64,000 nt of DNA, from assembly GCF_002019735.1 (NCBI RefSeq), contig NZ_KV917378.1:863869-927868 (forward strand), read 5' to 3'. Below, one piece after another: positions 25,278 to 34,802 of this stretch; the first letter of the stretch is position 1; each line of letters begins with the position of its first letter. The notes below the pieces were generated by a model. It worked only from the letters and a program-made list of their open reading frames with translations. It was not told the DNA's origin and did no database searches. This DNA is from Salipaludibacillus agaradhaerens. Lineage in GTDB: Bacteria > Bacillota > Bacilli > Bacillales > Salisediminibacteriaceae. Made by a program: the position numbers and the translations under genes.

Positions 25278-27347
25278 TCAATCTATCAGATGATGTTTCT
25301 TTAATTTGTAATATAAGTTTCTGATGGAAATTTTCAACACTTTAGCTGTCTGAGTCTTATTACCATTATTGTTTACCAAAACTTTTTTTAAAACTTCTTT
25401 TTCTTGATTGTCGACGATTTCCTGCAAAGACATTTTAGCATTCAAGAACTGGTCTAGTTGGACATCAGGCTGTTCCTCAACATGATGATCTGTTGTATGT
25501 GGGAAAGCCGGAAGATGATGTAGCTTCATTTCATTATCTGTATAATGCATATAAATCATGGCCATTCCTAAAATGTTCTCTAACTCTCTCACATTCCCAG
25601 GCCAATTATAGCGCTGTAATGCTTCTAAAACTTCAGTCGACATAGTCGTAACATTTCGTCCGTAATCTTTATTTAACTTTGTAAATATGTGATCGGCAAG
25701 TTCTTGAAAATCGTCACGCCTTTCACGGAGAGGTGGAATAAAAATTGGCATACGATTTAGTCGATAATACAAATCAGCTCGAAATTGATTCTTTGCTATC
25801 TTTTCTTCCATCTCATCATTAGTTGCTGCTATAACACGTACATCTACCGATATAGGTTTTGTACTCCCTACTCTGACAATTTCTCGTTCTTGTAGCACTC
25901 TTAAAAGTTTCGCCTGCATAGAAGGTGATAGTTCTCCTATTTCATCTAAGAAGATACTGCCTTTATGGGCATCTTCAAAAAATCCTTTTTTCCCTCCACG
26001 CTTCGCCCCTGAAAAAGCCCCATCTTCATAGCCAAACAATTCACTTTCTAGCAATGTTTCTGATATGGCTGCACAATTAACACGGATGAAATTATTGTAC
26101 TTACGGTCACTCTCATTATGTATAGCATGGGCAAACAATTCTTTCCCTGTGCCTGATTCTCCCCTTAATAAAATGGTAACGGGAGTAGCTGCTGCAACTT
26201 TCGCTTGAGCAATAGCGGTTTGTAGGCCAGCTGAATGCCCAATAATATCTTTAAAACAATATTTAGCTTCAAGTGTTCGAATCATTTGCTTCGCTTGTTC
26301 TAGTTGCTTTGACAACGTCACAATTTCGGATCGGTCATGAATGACAGCTACGCTCCCTTTCAAGTGGTCATCGACAATGATTGGTGCTACATTTACAATG
26401 ACGTCCCTTTTTGCAGGTCCTACCTTCATACGTACACCTCGTACAGGCGCTTTCGTTTTTAGTACTTTTAGGTGCATGCTTTCACCCTCAGAAATATCTG
26501 CCGTTGCTGGTTGACCAAGGACTTTATCTTTAGTGAGACCAGTTAGTCGTGTGTAAGCAGGATTAATTAACATGCCAATACCTTTTTCATCAACAACAGA
26601 AATGGCATCATTTGACGAATTAATAATCGCTTCTAGCATTGTTTGAATGCTTTTTAAATTTGTCACTTCTTCTGCCATTTTTACGATTTCTGTAACATCT
26701 TTAAAGACCCCAAGTGCCCCGATTAATTCTTCGTTTTTCATCATGGGCACACGTGTTGTAACAATGGTCTTATCTTTAGAAATAAGTTGTTTTTTATTTC
26801 TTTCTACTTCCTTTGTTTGTAAAACACGTGGGAGTTGACTTGAAGGGATCACACTATTAATTTTTTTCCCTATGGCGTTTGTAGCTGAAATTGAAGCAAT
26901 TTGCTCAGCTCGACGATTCATAAGCGTAATTTTCTCACTTTTATCAATGGCAATCATCCCATCATGAGTCGTCTCAACGATATTTTTCATTTTTTCGTGA
27001 TGGTCGCTAATTTCACTAATTAGATCTTCTTTTTCCTCTAATAAATGAAGTAGAATATACGCTATTGAATGAGGTATAACCGTAATATTACTATTTTTAA
27101 CATAAGTAAGAATATCTTCGTATAAGCGCGTACTTCCAGTCATCTCAATAATAACATTGAGAGGAAGGTTATCTAATGCAGACTTCCAATCATTATAAAC
27201 ATGGAACTGATGCTTAAAATATGTAGTAAGTTTCGATGATTTTTCATGACACACACATCCAACCACATCTAGTTGATCAGTTTGGGAAAGAACTTCAACT
27301 AGTGATAGACAGTCTTTTTCTGATCCTATAATGAGTGCTCTCTTCAT
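25278..27347 (-). CDS. bkdR: Sigma-54-dependent activator of branched-chain amino acid use
   Basis: 689-residue enhancer-binding protein. N-terminal Rossmann-like sensor segment ([17 protein letters not shown]), two PAS domains (around [29 protein letters not shown] and [17 protein letters not shown]), a central AAA+ domain with Walker [16 protein letters not shown], the sigma-54 contact loop GAFSGA (a common variant of GAFTGA) and [25 protein letters not shown], and a C-terminal Fis helix-turn-helix ([25 protein letters not shown]). The ATG giving MKRALII has GGGAGG 9 bases upstream; an earlier in-frame start lacks this. Length matches B. subtilis BkdR. It activates the sigma-54 promoter 100 bases downstream. 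Confidence 0.93.
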   Translation of the reverse strand: MKRALIIGSEKDCLSLVEVLSQTDQLDVVGCVCHEKSSKLTTYFKHQFHVYNDWKSALDNLPLNVIIEMTGSTRLYEDILTYVKNSNITVIPHSIAYILLHLLEEKEDLISEISDHHEKMKNIVETTHDGMIAIDKSEKITLMNRRAEQIASISATNAIGKKINSVIPSSQLPRVLQTKEVERNKKQLISKDKTIVTTRVPMMKNEELIGALGVFKDVTEIVKMAEEVTNLKSIQTMLEAIINSSNDAISVVDEKGIGMLINPAYTRLTGLTKDKVLGQPATADISEGESMHLKVLKTKAPVRGVRMKVGPAKRDVIVNVAPIIVDDHLKGSVAVIHDRSEIVTLSKQLEQAKQMIRTLEAKYCFKDIIGHSAGLQTAIAQAKVAAATPVTILLRGESGTGKELFAHAIHNESDRKYNNFIRVNCAAISETLLESELFGYEDGAFSGAKRGGKKGFFEDAHKGSIFLDEIGELSPSMQAKLLRVLQEREIVRVGSTKPISVDVRVIAATNDEMEEKIAKNQFRADLYYRLNRMPIFIPPLRERRDDFQELADHIFTKLNKDYGRNVTTMSTEVLEALQRYNWPGNVRELENILGMAMIYMHYTDNEMKLHHLPAFPHTTDHHVEEQPDVQLDQFLNAKMSLQEIVDNQEKEVLKKVLVNNNGNKTQTAKVLKISIRNLYYKLKKHHLID

Positions 27348-27548
27348 GTCACGTTTCCTCCCAGTATGCTCATAACCATTAATGTCTGCAATAATTTTCA
27401 TACTACTATCCACTATACAGTTTTTTTGTCATAATAAAAGTGATATGGTTCATTTACTTACAAGCTTTCTGTTAGTTTGAGGCTCGACCTTCTTCCAATT
27501 TTGCGTTAAAATAACGATGAAGTTGAAAAGAGAAAGGACATCACTTTT

Positions 27549-27803
27549 ATGACATTTCAACGCTTTATTGCTTTGATTATTCTGCTTATCCCTATATTTA
27601 CAGCGGGTTACGGCATAAAGTTAATGCGGGACACATTATTCGGCCAGTTAATTTCCCCTTACCAGACACTTTATGTCCAGTTTTTTGTTGGTATCATCGC
27701 TCTCGCTGTTGGTATCTGGCTTATCGGCGGCTTCATTTTGCATAGAGATCGTAAAAATAATAAAGTCGCGCCTAGATTTCAGAATAAAAAAACACCTAGT
27801 TAA
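27549..27803 (+). CDS. yqzF: YqzF-type small membrane protein (DUF2627)
   Basis: 84 residues with two membrane helices (RFIALIILLIPIFTAGYGI and LYVQFFVGIIALAVGIWLIGGFIL) and a basic C-terminal tail HRDRKNNK. This matches the DUF2627 family (YqzF), found next to bkdR in B. subtilis and here divergent from it. AGAGAAAGGA precedes the ATG. Function unknown. Confidence 0.85.
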   Translation: MTFQRFIALIILLIPIFTAGYGIKLMRDTLFGQLISPYQTLYVQFFVGIIALAVGIWLIGGFILHRDRKNNKVAPRFQNKKTPS

Positions 27804-27930
27804 ATATTACTTCATCCTTATTACATGCAAACGGACATTCTGATATAGAGACTTGTTACACAACCAATTGATAAAGAAATCACAGCGACATCCCCCCAAA
27901 ATAGCTGAGGCTACTCAGGGGGGGAGAATG

Positions 27931-28587
27931 TTATCTATCGTTAAGATAATGATCGTAATGACTATTCCGCTGAAAATCAACACTTTCTACACCTTTATAA
28001 CCTTCAATACCAGTCGATAAAAAGCCTTCAATCTCTTCTACATAGCCAATTAGTTCACTATTCTCATCAAGTGATGAATCCTCGAATACCATAGAAAGTT
28101 CATTAAAACGTGCGACAGCTTGCCAAGCGTCTTCAGCATCAAATTGTGTTTCATCTTCTGCTTTATCAAAATTAAACTTCCTAAAATCCTCCAACACACC
28201 CTCCTCAGCTGGCCGAGAAAAATGATGATTGTTATCTGCATGTTGGATGATCGTTCTCGCCGTTGGTTTCGCTTCTAAACGTTCATAAGGAATTTTTTGA
28301 CCGGTGACTTCACAAATACCATAGGTCCCATTTGCAAATTTACTTAAAGCATGCTCAATGGCATTTAACTCGAGAACGACCTGCTCATGAAGCGCAATAT
28401 CTTTTTCCCTTTCATAAAGATCTGTGGCGCTATCTGCTGGATGATTATCATATTGTGATAATTCACCTGACGAATTACTTGACGCAAATCCACGGGAAAG
28501 TCCATAATCATCAGACGTCTTTAATCGCTCACTTAATATTTTTTTCTGTTCTTCAAGCTTATTTTTCAAACGAGCATAATCTTCCAT
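27931..28587 (-). CDS. DksA/TraR-like protein of the YteA type with degenerate zinc finger
   Basis: 218 residues. N-terminal coiled coil (YARLKNKLEEQKKILSERLK), YDNHPADSATDLYEREKDIALHEQ and the region YGICEVTGQKIPYERLEAKPTA which is where DksA/TraR/YteA proteins carry a four-cysteine zinc finger. Here only the first Cys remains; the others read Thr, Ile and His-like positions, so zinc is probably not bound. The C-terminal part (DEDAWQAVARFN-type, GYVEEIEGFLSTGIEGYKG) follows Bacillus YteA homologues. Possibly a sporulation or general-stress protein (by family). Start has GGGGAG upstream. Confidence 0.78.
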   Translation of the reverse strand: MEDYARLKNKLEEQKKILSERLKTSDDYGLSRGFASSNSSGELSQYDNHPADSATDLYEREKDIALHEQVVLELNAIEHALSKFANGTYGICEVTGQKIPYERLEAKPTARTIIQHADNNHHFSRPAEEGVLEDFRKFNFDKAEDETQFDAEDAWQAVARFNELSMVFEDSSLDENSELIGYVEEIEGFLSTGIEGYKGVESVDFQRNSHYDHYLNDR

Positions 28588-28802
28588 TATTTCTCCCCTT
28601 TCATGCTCTGTCTTTTAACTTGAGGAAGCCTTTTTTAACTCCTCATAATTAGCTTTTCCCCCTTCTCTTTCTTTAGAGGTATAAGTTATTGTCAATTTAC
28701 TTTTTAACGAGGAGCAAAAAACCAATAAATCAGTTTAATTTATTGGGCGGTAAAGCTAGAATTGCTAAATTATGAGTGATAAGTTAAAACAGTTGTTGTC
28801 AC

Positions 28803-28903
28803 TTAACTAAACTTATGTTGAATACGTAGTTTATTTGCAATCATCGGATAAATCCGGAATTCATCGGTTTTGTTTTATGACTGTTGACTCCAACTGAAAT
28901 CAT
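28803..28903 (-). pseudogene. Frameshifted remnant of a second spo0A 3' end
   Basis: Translation of the minus strand gives VNSHKTKPMNSGFI, then, after a one-base deletion near 28845, MIANKLRIQHKFS and a stop. This aligns with the Spo0A C-terminus [16 protein letters not shown] then [12 protein letters not shown]: 18 of 28 residues identical by hand, about 71 percent at DNA level, with the stop at the same place. Only the last 30 or so codons remain. AAGGAG precedes an ATG at 28903, so a 20-codon mini frame (28841-28903) could still be translated. Lies 1.0 kb downstream of intact spo0A. Confidence 0.8.
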
Positions 28904-28916
28904 TGTTTCTCCTTGA

Positions 28917-29267
28917 TTATGACCGCAAAATCTTTTCCATTGCTTTTCCTTTTGCTAACTCATCTATCAATTTATCCAAATAGCGAATTTCCTGCATAGT
29001 TGGTTCCTCGATGTCTTCCACGCGGATACCGCAGATCACTCCTTTGATCAAAGTCCGGGAAGGATTCAGTTGGGGAGATTCCGCAAAAAAGGTCTCAAAG
29101 TTTGTCTGTTTTTCCAGTTGAGCCTCTAACTCTTCCTGGCTATACCCTGTCAGCCAACGGATGATCTCATCCACTTCTGTTTTTGTTCGTCCTTTTTTCT
29201 CCGCCTTTGTAACATAATGCGGATAGACTTTTGCTACACTCATTGTATATATTTGATGTTTAGTCAT
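28917..29267 (-). CDS. DUF2200 family protein
   Basis: 116-residue basic, helical protein: [102 protein letters not shown]. This is the typical full-length DUF2200 pattern seen in many unrelated bacteria, with no proven function. It lies 14 bases upstream of the spo0A remnant and downstream of a stretch without genes, suggesting insertion into this locus by recombination (inference). Confidence 0.88.
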   Translation of the reverse strand: MTKHQIYTMSVAKVYPHYVTKAEKKGRTKTEVDEIIRWLTGYSQEELEAQLEKQTNFETFFAESPQLNPSRTLIKGVICGIRVEDIEEPTMQEIRYLDKLIDELAKGKAMEKILRS

Positions 29268-29754
29268 TATATATACTTTCCCTTCCTTATATTTATAGTT
29301 TGAAAAAATAATCGGGTTTCTTGTTCTTTGGTAGTAGTGGCTATCGCATTTATTTTCGCCAAAAAGTAGAACAATTTGTCTTATCCCAAATTCATTTTCT
29401 CAAGAAGTGGGTAATCACGTGGATCACTGCAAAAGATACGTGTACGTTACAGCTCCTTTATGTAGCCATATCCAACCTTCACAATTTCATCCTTATCGTC
29501 ACACTTTCAGGGGCGAAAGAATCTGCTTTATAGATACACTAAAACCGATAATAATTGTACCATGATCCGTAACATTAGCAGAGTTGGCTTCACAGCTAGT
29601 CGATAAAAAGAGACTAATTCCCGCCTCTGATATGGAGAAAATATGCGTTCTCATCGATTAAGGACCAGGTAAGAATCCGATTAGAAAATTTCTCTTTAAT
29701 AGCATTAGCCATGTCATGACTCGATATTATTAACAAGTTCCGTTCAATATCACA
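29268..29754. other. Gene-poor region with possible decayed coding remnants
   Basis: No intact gene. On the minus strand, 29477-29482 back to about 29360 reads VKVGYGYIKEL, stop, then ... [11 protein letters not shown], stop, DKLFYFLAK, which faintly recalls the N-terminus of a serine recombinase but is too weak to call. A second open stretch (29720 to 29625, ANAIKEKFSNRILTWSLIDE) is unidentified. The + strand frame 29321-29533 lacks a start site and family signature. Confidence 0.4.
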
Positions 29755-29797
29755 AAAACCCCCTACTACCGGACATGTCCAATAAACAGGGGGTTAC
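29755..29797 (-). terminator. Terminator after spo0A
   Basis: AACCCCCT/AGGGGGTT 8-bp GC-rich stem with a 23-base loop containing a small inner pairing; followed on the minus strand by TTTTTGTG. Confidence 0.88.
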
Positions 29798-29812
29798 TTC
29801 GTAAGATATAAT

Positions 29813-30607
29813 TTAACTTACCTTGTGTTCGATACGTAATTTATCTGCAACCATGGCAATAAATTCAGAATTTGTTGGCTTTGCTTTTGAAACATTTACT
29901 GTATAGCCGAACATTTTAGAAATGGATTCAATGTTTCCTCGACTCCATGCTACTTCGATGGCATGCCGGATCGCCCGCTCCACACGACTAGCTGTCGTAT
30001 TGAACTTCTTGGCTATGTCTGGATAGAGAACTTTTGTAATTGAACCGAGTAATTCAATATCATTGTACACCATAGTGATCGCTTCTCTTAAATACATATA
30101 ACCTTTAATATGAGCTGGTACACCGATTTCATGAATAATACTTGTTATACTCGCATCTAAATTCATCGGCTTATTCTCACGTCGCAATTCTGCTGCTGAA
30201 GTTGCCGATCTATGGCTATAGGTATTATTGCTTTGACCAGACACATCTCTAATTTTATTCATTAAAGTATCCATATCAAACGGTTTTAAGACATAATAAG
30301 CTGCTCCAAGATCAACTGCTTTTTTAGTAACATCTTCCTGTCCAAAGGCAGTTAACATAATAATACTTGGACGCTTTTCAAGGTTTAATTCGTTTAATTT
30401 TTCTAGAACAGCAAGCCCATCTAAATGAGGCATTATAATATCAAGAATAAGTACATCAGGCTGCACTTCTTCAACAACATTTAAACATTCCTGACCGTTA
30501 TATGCTTTTCCAACCACATCCATATCCTCTTGTGATAGAATATAATCCTCTAAAAGATTCACCAATTCACGGTTGTCATCTGCTACACACACTTTTACTT
30601 TTTCCAC
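29813..30607 (-). CDS. spo0A: Stage 0 sporulation response regulator Spo0A
   Basis: 264-residue master regulator of sporulation. Receiver domain residues 1-125 with acidic pocket VADDN (Asp10-Asp11), phosphorylation Asp56 in [13 protein letters not shown], and Lys in [10 protein letters not shown]; a variable linker; effector domain with the extremely conserved [59 protein letters not shown] (HTH) and [21 protein letters not shown]. The GTG start is chosen, as in B. subtilis: GGGAGG lies 9 bases upstream and the longer in-frame ATG is inside the sigma-H promoter. Phosphorelay-driven, controlled by its own boxes. Confidence 0.97.
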   Translation of the reverse strand: MEKVKVCVADDNRELVNLLEDYILSQEDMDVVGKAYNGQECLNVVEEVQPDVLILDIIMPHLDGLAVLEKLNELNLEKRPSIIMLTAFGQEDVTKKAVDLGAAYYVLKPFDMDTLMNKIRDVSGQSNNTYSHRSATSAAELRRENKPMNLDASITSIIHEIGVPAHIKGYMYLREAITMVYNDIELLGSITKVLYPDIAKKFNTTASRVERAIRHAIEVAWSRGNIESISKMFGYTVNVSKAKPTNSEFIAMVADKLRIEHKVS

Positions 30608-30649
30608 ACTATTGCCTCCCCAAATAATTTTTGTACTGTCTCTGTCTTC

Positions 30650-30678
30650 ATATTCGACAACCACTATTTAAATCCTTT
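30650..30678 (-). promoter_or_regulatory. Sigma-H promoter of spo0A with overlapping 0A box
   Basis: Minus strand AAAGGATTT (-35), 11 bases, GTCGAATAT (-10) match the sigma-H consensus RNAGGAWWW/RNNGAATWW. TTGTCGAA within the -10 (30653-30660) is also a 0A box. The start of transcription would be about 35 bases before GTG. Confidence 0.8.
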
Positions 30679-30679
30679 T

Positions 30680-30995
30680 AATTTTTTATTTTTTTCTAAA
30701 TAATCTTTGATTTACTCTCATTTAATCAAAAATACTCATGAATTCGACCGCTTTCGATTTATACTGTGTTATTATTTAGCGTTTGTCGAATAATCTTTAT
30801 AGATAGTATAGCATATCTCGCCCATAAAACGAATTATGAATCTGTGAGTGTTTCGTACTCCTCCGAATGGTCATTACGCGAATCCGACATTAGCGTCCGT
30901 TATCTCCCACCTAAATAAATTTAGCACTTCTCGAGCCGGAAGTTTTGAACGCATAAAATCCTGCTCTTTCATTCCAAATACATATTTCCAAACGA
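30680..30995. other. Upstream control region of spo0A
   Basis: About 300 bases without a gene. It holds a perfect 0A box TTTGTCGAA (30782-30790, + strand orientation), a partial one (GGTCGAA on the minus strand near 30754) and a TATACT that could be the -10 of a vegetative promoter near 30806, as in B. subtilis where two spo0A promoters exist. No other gene seen. Confidence 0.5.
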
Positions 30996-31026
30996 ACAAA
31001 ACAAGCACCATAGTAGTGCTTGTTGT
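30996..31026 (-). terminator. Terminator after spoIVB
   Basis: ACAAGCAC/GTGCTTGT stem with a short loop and TTTTGTTCG on the minus strand, next to the spoIVB stop. Confidence 0.8.
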
Positions 31027-31040
31027 ACTCATATATTAAG

Positions 31041-32315
31041 TTAGCTTGCTTTTTTCTCTTCATCATTTAAGTCGATTCCTGCATCATTTAACATCCACTC
31101 AATATGACATCCGTATCCTGAAGATGGATCATTCACAAATACATGGGTGACAGCGCCAATAATTTTATCATTTTGTATTATAGGACTACCGCTCATTCCT
31201 TGTACAATCCCGCCTGTTTTATCCAATAATTCCTTGTCAGTCACTTTAATCACCATCCCCTTTGTTGCAGGAGATTCTTGTGGAGTACTGCTTATAATGT
31301 CAATATTAAAACGTTTTACCTCATCCCCTTCGACAACAGTGAGTATTTCAGCTGGTCCTTCCTTAACTTGTTGTGAGAGGCCAATTTCTAAAGGTTCTAT
31401 TTCTGTACTTTCTTCTAATTGATCCTTCAATGTCCCAAATATACCAAATTGCGTATTCTTTGCAATATCACCTAATATTTTTTTATCGTTTGAGAAGCGT
31501 GCTAATTTTTCGCCAGGCTCTCCAGTTAGTCCTTTTTCGATTGATGTAACATTCGACCTAATAATTTCCCCTTTATCAATTTCGATAGGTTCTTTCGTTT
31601 CCATATCGGAAATGACATGTCCTAACGCACCATATTTTTTTGATTCTGGTTCATAAAAAGTTAATGTTCCTACCCCAGCCGCCGAATCTCTAATATATAA
31701 CCCAAGATGATACCGTTGATCACCTTTTCCTTTCACTGGTGTTAATTCCTTCTCCATCTTTCGACCATTTCGTTTAATTTCAAATTTAATGGTTTCACCA
31801 TTTTTACCTGCCTCTTGAACGACTGGCTGTACGTCACTCATCTCTTCAATTGCTTTGCCATTCATTTTGATAATGCTGTCACCAACTCGTATATCTGATG
31901 CTTCTCCCGGTGATACTTTTCCTGCTTCTGTGTCCATAAGATGATATCCAACTACAAGTACGCCATCTGTGTGAACTCTAACCCCAATTGACTGTCCTCC
32001 TGGAATTACTTTTAATTCTGGATAAACAGTCACTTCAGTAGATTTTATTGGGACTCCCATTGCCTGCAAACTAACATTACTTTTTGAGGGTGCCTTACCT
32101 GTGACTCCCTGTTCGTTGTCCACAGTGACAGCGGATTTATCGTGCGTAAACACAGTAGTGAATTCTGGAAATTCCAATGTCTGTCCTTCAAATACTTCCA
32201 CATTGTGTGGGATGTGGAGATACTTTTGAACAGGTGGATAAAATGCCGCAGAGAACAGAATAACAAGGAGAAGTATTCCCGTTATTTTTCGGATCCGTAA
32301 ATTCAACCTTTTCAC
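31041..32315 (-). CDS. spoIVB: SpoIVB signalling serine peptidase
   Basis: 424-residue S55 peptidase. N-terminal membrane anchor ([19 protein letters not shown]), a PDZ domain around residues 110-190 ([36 protein letters not shown]), then the catalytic domain with the conserved His in [13 protein letters not shown] and the Ser motif [21 protein letters not shown] near 380. Secreted from the forespore into the intermembrane space, where it triggers SpoIVFB to process pro-sigma-K. GTG start is nearly on top of GAGGAG, so a TTG three codons later is an alternative. Placed between recN and spo0A as in B. subtilis. Confidence 0.95.
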   Translation of the reverse strand: MKRLNLRIRKITGILLLVILFSAAFYPPVQKYLHIPHNVEVFEGQTLEFPEFTTVFTHDKSAVTVDNEQGVTGKAPSKSNVSLQAMGVPIKSTEVTVYPELKVIPGGQSIGVRVHTDGVLVVGYHLMDTEAGKVSPGEASDIRVGDSIIKMNGKAIEEMSDVQPVVQEAGKNGETIKFEIKRNGRKMEKELTPVKGKGDQRYHLGLYIRDSAAGVGTLTFYEPESKKYGALGHVISDMETKEPIEIDKGEIIRSNVTSIEKGLTGEPGEKLARFSNDKKILGDIAKNTQFGIFGTLKDQLEESTEIEPLEIGLSQQVKEGPAEILTVVEGDEVKRFNIDIISSTPQESPATKGMVIKVTDKELLDKTGGIVQGMSGSPIIQNDKIIGAVTHVFVNDPSSGYGCHIEWMLNDAGIDLNDEEKKAS

Positions 32316-32400
32316 TCTCCTCGTCTCTAACCTTCACCTCCACCATGGCTGTAGTACTAATTTTGCCTTTTAAGAGCACATTTATAACTCGCGTAACACA

Positions 32401-32432
32401 AAAAAACTAACCTTTATTGGTTAGTTTTTTTA
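32401..32432 (-). terminator. Terminator after recN
   Basis: AAAAAACTAACC-TTTATT-GGTTAGTTTTTT: 12-bp perfect stem with T tract, placed 20 bases after the recN stop. Confidence 0.9.
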
Positions 32433-32451
32433 CGTTTAACGTAACATATAC

Positions 32452-34182
32452 CTATATTACTTTTGTTTCTTTCGCTTGAATAATTAATTCTCTCGCATGT
32501 TGTCTCGTTAAATCAGTGATCTCAACACCAGATATCATGCGACTTATTTCTTCAGTTTGTTCTGTTTCATTTAATGGACGAACAACCGTTTGTGTCCTTC
32601 CGCTTTGTTGTTTCTTTTCAATAAATAAATGCGTGTCTGCCATCGCCGCTACTTGAGGTAAATGAGTAATACATAATACTTGTGAACCAATTGAAACACG
32701 ATAAATTTTTTCTGCTATCGCCTGTGCTACTCGGCCACTCACACCAGTATCTACTTCATCAAAAATAATCGATGTCACCCCTTCGTGCTTTGCAAGAATC
32801 GCTTTCAAGGCTAAAATCATCCGGGAAATCTCCCCACCCGAAGCCACTTTAGCAAGAGGTTTTAGCGGTTCTCCTTGATTCGTTGCAACCATAAACGACA
32901 CTTGATCCAAACCAGTTTTGTTAAACGGGCTGGACTTTAATAGCTGCTGAATAGTCACGTTAGTCGCTGATACTTTATTGAATGCTACATCAAACACCGT
33001 ATCTTTCATGTAGAGCTCTTTTAGTTGTTGTTGAATCGCTTTTTTTAATTTGACTGCATGCTTTTGCCGTAATTGTGATAAATGCTCTGCTTCAATAGTT
33101 AAATCTTTAACTAGAGAGCTAAGCTCTTCCTCCCATTGTACAAGTCTTTGCTCTCTGTTTGTAAGTGTATCCATCTCTTCTTCAATTGTTGAAGCATATT
33201 CTAATATATCGTTTACCGTGTCACCATATTTTCGTTTTAATTGACTAATTTCACTTAGTCTTGCTTCAATTGTGTTTAATCGATCAGGATCAAACGCAAT
33301 TCCCTCATAATAGTCTCTTAAGGAAAAAGATGATTCCTCCAGTAAATAATAACAATTAGCAATGGTTTCCTTCACCGTATGTAATTCCGGATCCATACTT
33401 GCTGCTTCTTCTATTTGATTCATGGCTGCCATTACCCATTCAAGGCCCTTACCTTCGCCGTAAAGAGATTCATAAGTGCCATGAACAGTTTTATAAAGGC
33501 CCTCACTATTATTTAATTTTTGTCTTTCATCCTCTAGTTCTTTATCCTCATCCAGCTCTAATTTAGCATTTTCAATTTCCTTAAATTGATATTGTATTAA
33601 ATCTAACCGTTGGGCCATTTGCTGTTCATTTTCTGAAAGCTGAAGAAGTTGATCGCGTTTTTTAATAAATTGTTCATAAAGCTTTTCAAATTCACGCTTT
33701 GTTTTTTCTAAAGAGGTACCAGCATATCTGTCAAGAAACGTTAAGTGTTTATCTGCTTGTAGTAAGTGTTGATGTTCATGTTGCCCATGTATATCAACAA
33801 GCAGTTGCCCCACCTCTCGAAGAAGAGCCAATGTCGTCAACTTCCCATTCACTCTGCAAATGCTTTTACCTTGTGTTGTCATTTCCCTTCTTAAGACAAT
33901 GGTTTGCTCTTCGTTAGAAGCAATCCCCATATCTTCTAGTAATGCAGCTAACTCTTTTGAAACCGAAGATTCTACTGAGAACATCCCTTCTATTTCTGCT
34001 CGTTTACTTCCGTGCCTAACGAAATCAACGGATCCACGCCCTCCAATAAGAAGACCAATTGCGTCGATAATAATTGACTTCCCCGCACCTGTTTCTCCCG
34101 TCAGTACTGTTAAGCCTTCTTCAAAAGATATAGATATCTCGTCTATAATTGCAAAGTTGCGAATCGATAATTCCATCAGCAT
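32452..34182 (-). CDS. recN: DNA repair protein RecN
   Basis: 576-residue SMC-like ATPase. Walker A GLTVLTGETGAGKSIIIDAIGLLIGGRG at residues 24-50; long coiled coils flank the middle (about 160-360); C-terminal signature LKPLAKVASGGEISRMILALKAIL and Walker B SIIFDEVDTGVSGRVAQAIAEKI, with the H-loop CITHLPQVAAMAD. It acts early at double-strand breaks to bring ends together. GGTGGAG lies 5 bases before the ATG. Second gene of the argR-recN pair, 42 bases after argR. Confidence 0.97.
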   Translation of the reverse strand: MLMELSIRNFAIIDEISISFEEGLTVLTGETGAGKSIIIDAIGLLIGGRGSVDFVRHGSKRAEIEGMFSVESSVSKELAALLEDMGIASNEEQTIVLRREMTTQGKSICRVNGKLTTLALLREVGQLLVDIHGQHEHQHLLQADKHLTFLDRYAGTSLEKTKREFEKLYEQFIKKRDQLLQLSENEQQMAQRLDLIQYQFKEIENAKLELDEDKELEDERQKLNNSEGLYKTVHGTYESLYGEGKGLEWVMAAMNQIEEAASMDPELHTVKETIANCYYLLEESSFSLRDYYEGIAFDPDRLNTIEARLSEISQLKRKYGDTVNDILEYASTIEEEMDTLTNREQRLVQWEEELSSLVKDLTIEAEHLSQLRQKHAVKLKKAIQQQLKELYMKDTVFDVAFNKVSATNVTIQQLLKSSPFNKTGLDQVSFMVATNQGEPLKPLAKVASGGEISRMILALKAILAKHEGVTSIIFDEVDTGVSGRVAQAIAEKIYRVSIGSQVLCITHLPQVAAMADTHLFIEKKQQSGRTQTVVRPLNETEQTEEISRMISGVEITDLTRQHARELIIQAKETKVI

Positions 34183-34224
34183 CTTTACTCCACCTTTTCA
34201 ACTAGGTTTGCTCAGCCAGAAAAA

Positions 34225-34674
34225 TTAAAGCATGTTAAGGAATTTTTCAGTAAGCGGTGCTGTATCCGCATTTTGGCGACATATAATTAAGATGGTATCA
34301 TCTCCACTTATATTCCCCATTATTTCCGGCCAATCTAAATTATCTATTAGCGCTCCTACAGCGTTAGCATTACCTGGCAATGTTTTCATGACGATTAAAT
34401 TATTTGTATGGTCTATTGAGACGAAGCTATCCATTAGGGCTCTTTTTAACTTTTGTAACGGGTTAAAGCGCTGATCTGAAGGAAGGCTATATTTATATCG
34501 GCCATCCATCATAGGGATTTTGACAAGGTGAAGCTCTTTAATGTCCCTACTTACTGTCGCTTGTGTCACATTAAAGCCGGCTGATCTTAATTGATCTACG
34601 AGGTCATCTTGTGTTTCCACGTCCTGATTCGCAATAATATCCCTAATTTTTATATGTCGCTGTCCTTTATTCAT
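34225..34674 (-). CDS. argR: Arginine repressor ArgR/AhrC
   Basis: 149-residue hexameric regulator. N-terminal winged helix ([49 protein letters not shown]) and C-terminal arginine-binding oligomerisation domain with [35 protein letters not shown], including the GDDT ligand loop. Represses arginine biosynthesis and activates catabolism in response to L-arginine. Upstream region has a possible ARG box. Shares the B. subtilis position between tlyA and recN. Confidence 0.96.
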   Translation of the reverse strand: MNKGQRHIKIRDIIANQDVETQDDLVDQLRSAGFNVTQATVSRDIKELHLVKIPMMDGRYKYSLPSDQRFNPLQKLKRALMDSFVSIDHTNNLIVMKTLPGNANAVGALIDNLDWPEIMGNISGDDTILIICRQNADTAPLTEKFLNML

Positions 34675-34738
34675 TACATGTTCCTCCAGTAATTAGATTC
34701 TCTTGTCATTATAAACGAAAATTTATATTTATACAATT

Positions 34739-34754
34739 CATGAATAAAGTAAAC
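34739..34754. promoter_or_regulatory. Possible ARG box upstream of argR
   Basis: CATGAATAAA followed by a degenerate half resembles the AhrC box CATGAATAAAAATGCA. It lies 65-80 bases before the argR start. The second half is poor, so this is tentative. Confidence 0.35.
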
Positions 34755-34759
34755 TTCGA

Positions 34760-34798
34760 CGAAAAAGAGACAAATGATATCACCTGTCTCTTTTTGTT
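34760..34798 (-). terminator. Terminator after tlyA
   Basis: AAAAAGAGACA/TGTCTCTTTTT 11-bp stem with a 12-base loop and a T tract; ends the long nusB-to-tlyA unit. Confidence 0.9.
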
Positions 34799-34802
34799 AG
34801 CA

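Noticed and set aside
29321-29533. 70-residue plus-strand frame
   Set aside because: No ribosome site, no family signature; lies in a decayed region.
30608-30664. Longer spo0A start at the upstream ATG
   Set aside because: It lies within the sigma-H -10 region, lacks a ribosome site, and the extra residues do not match Spo0A.
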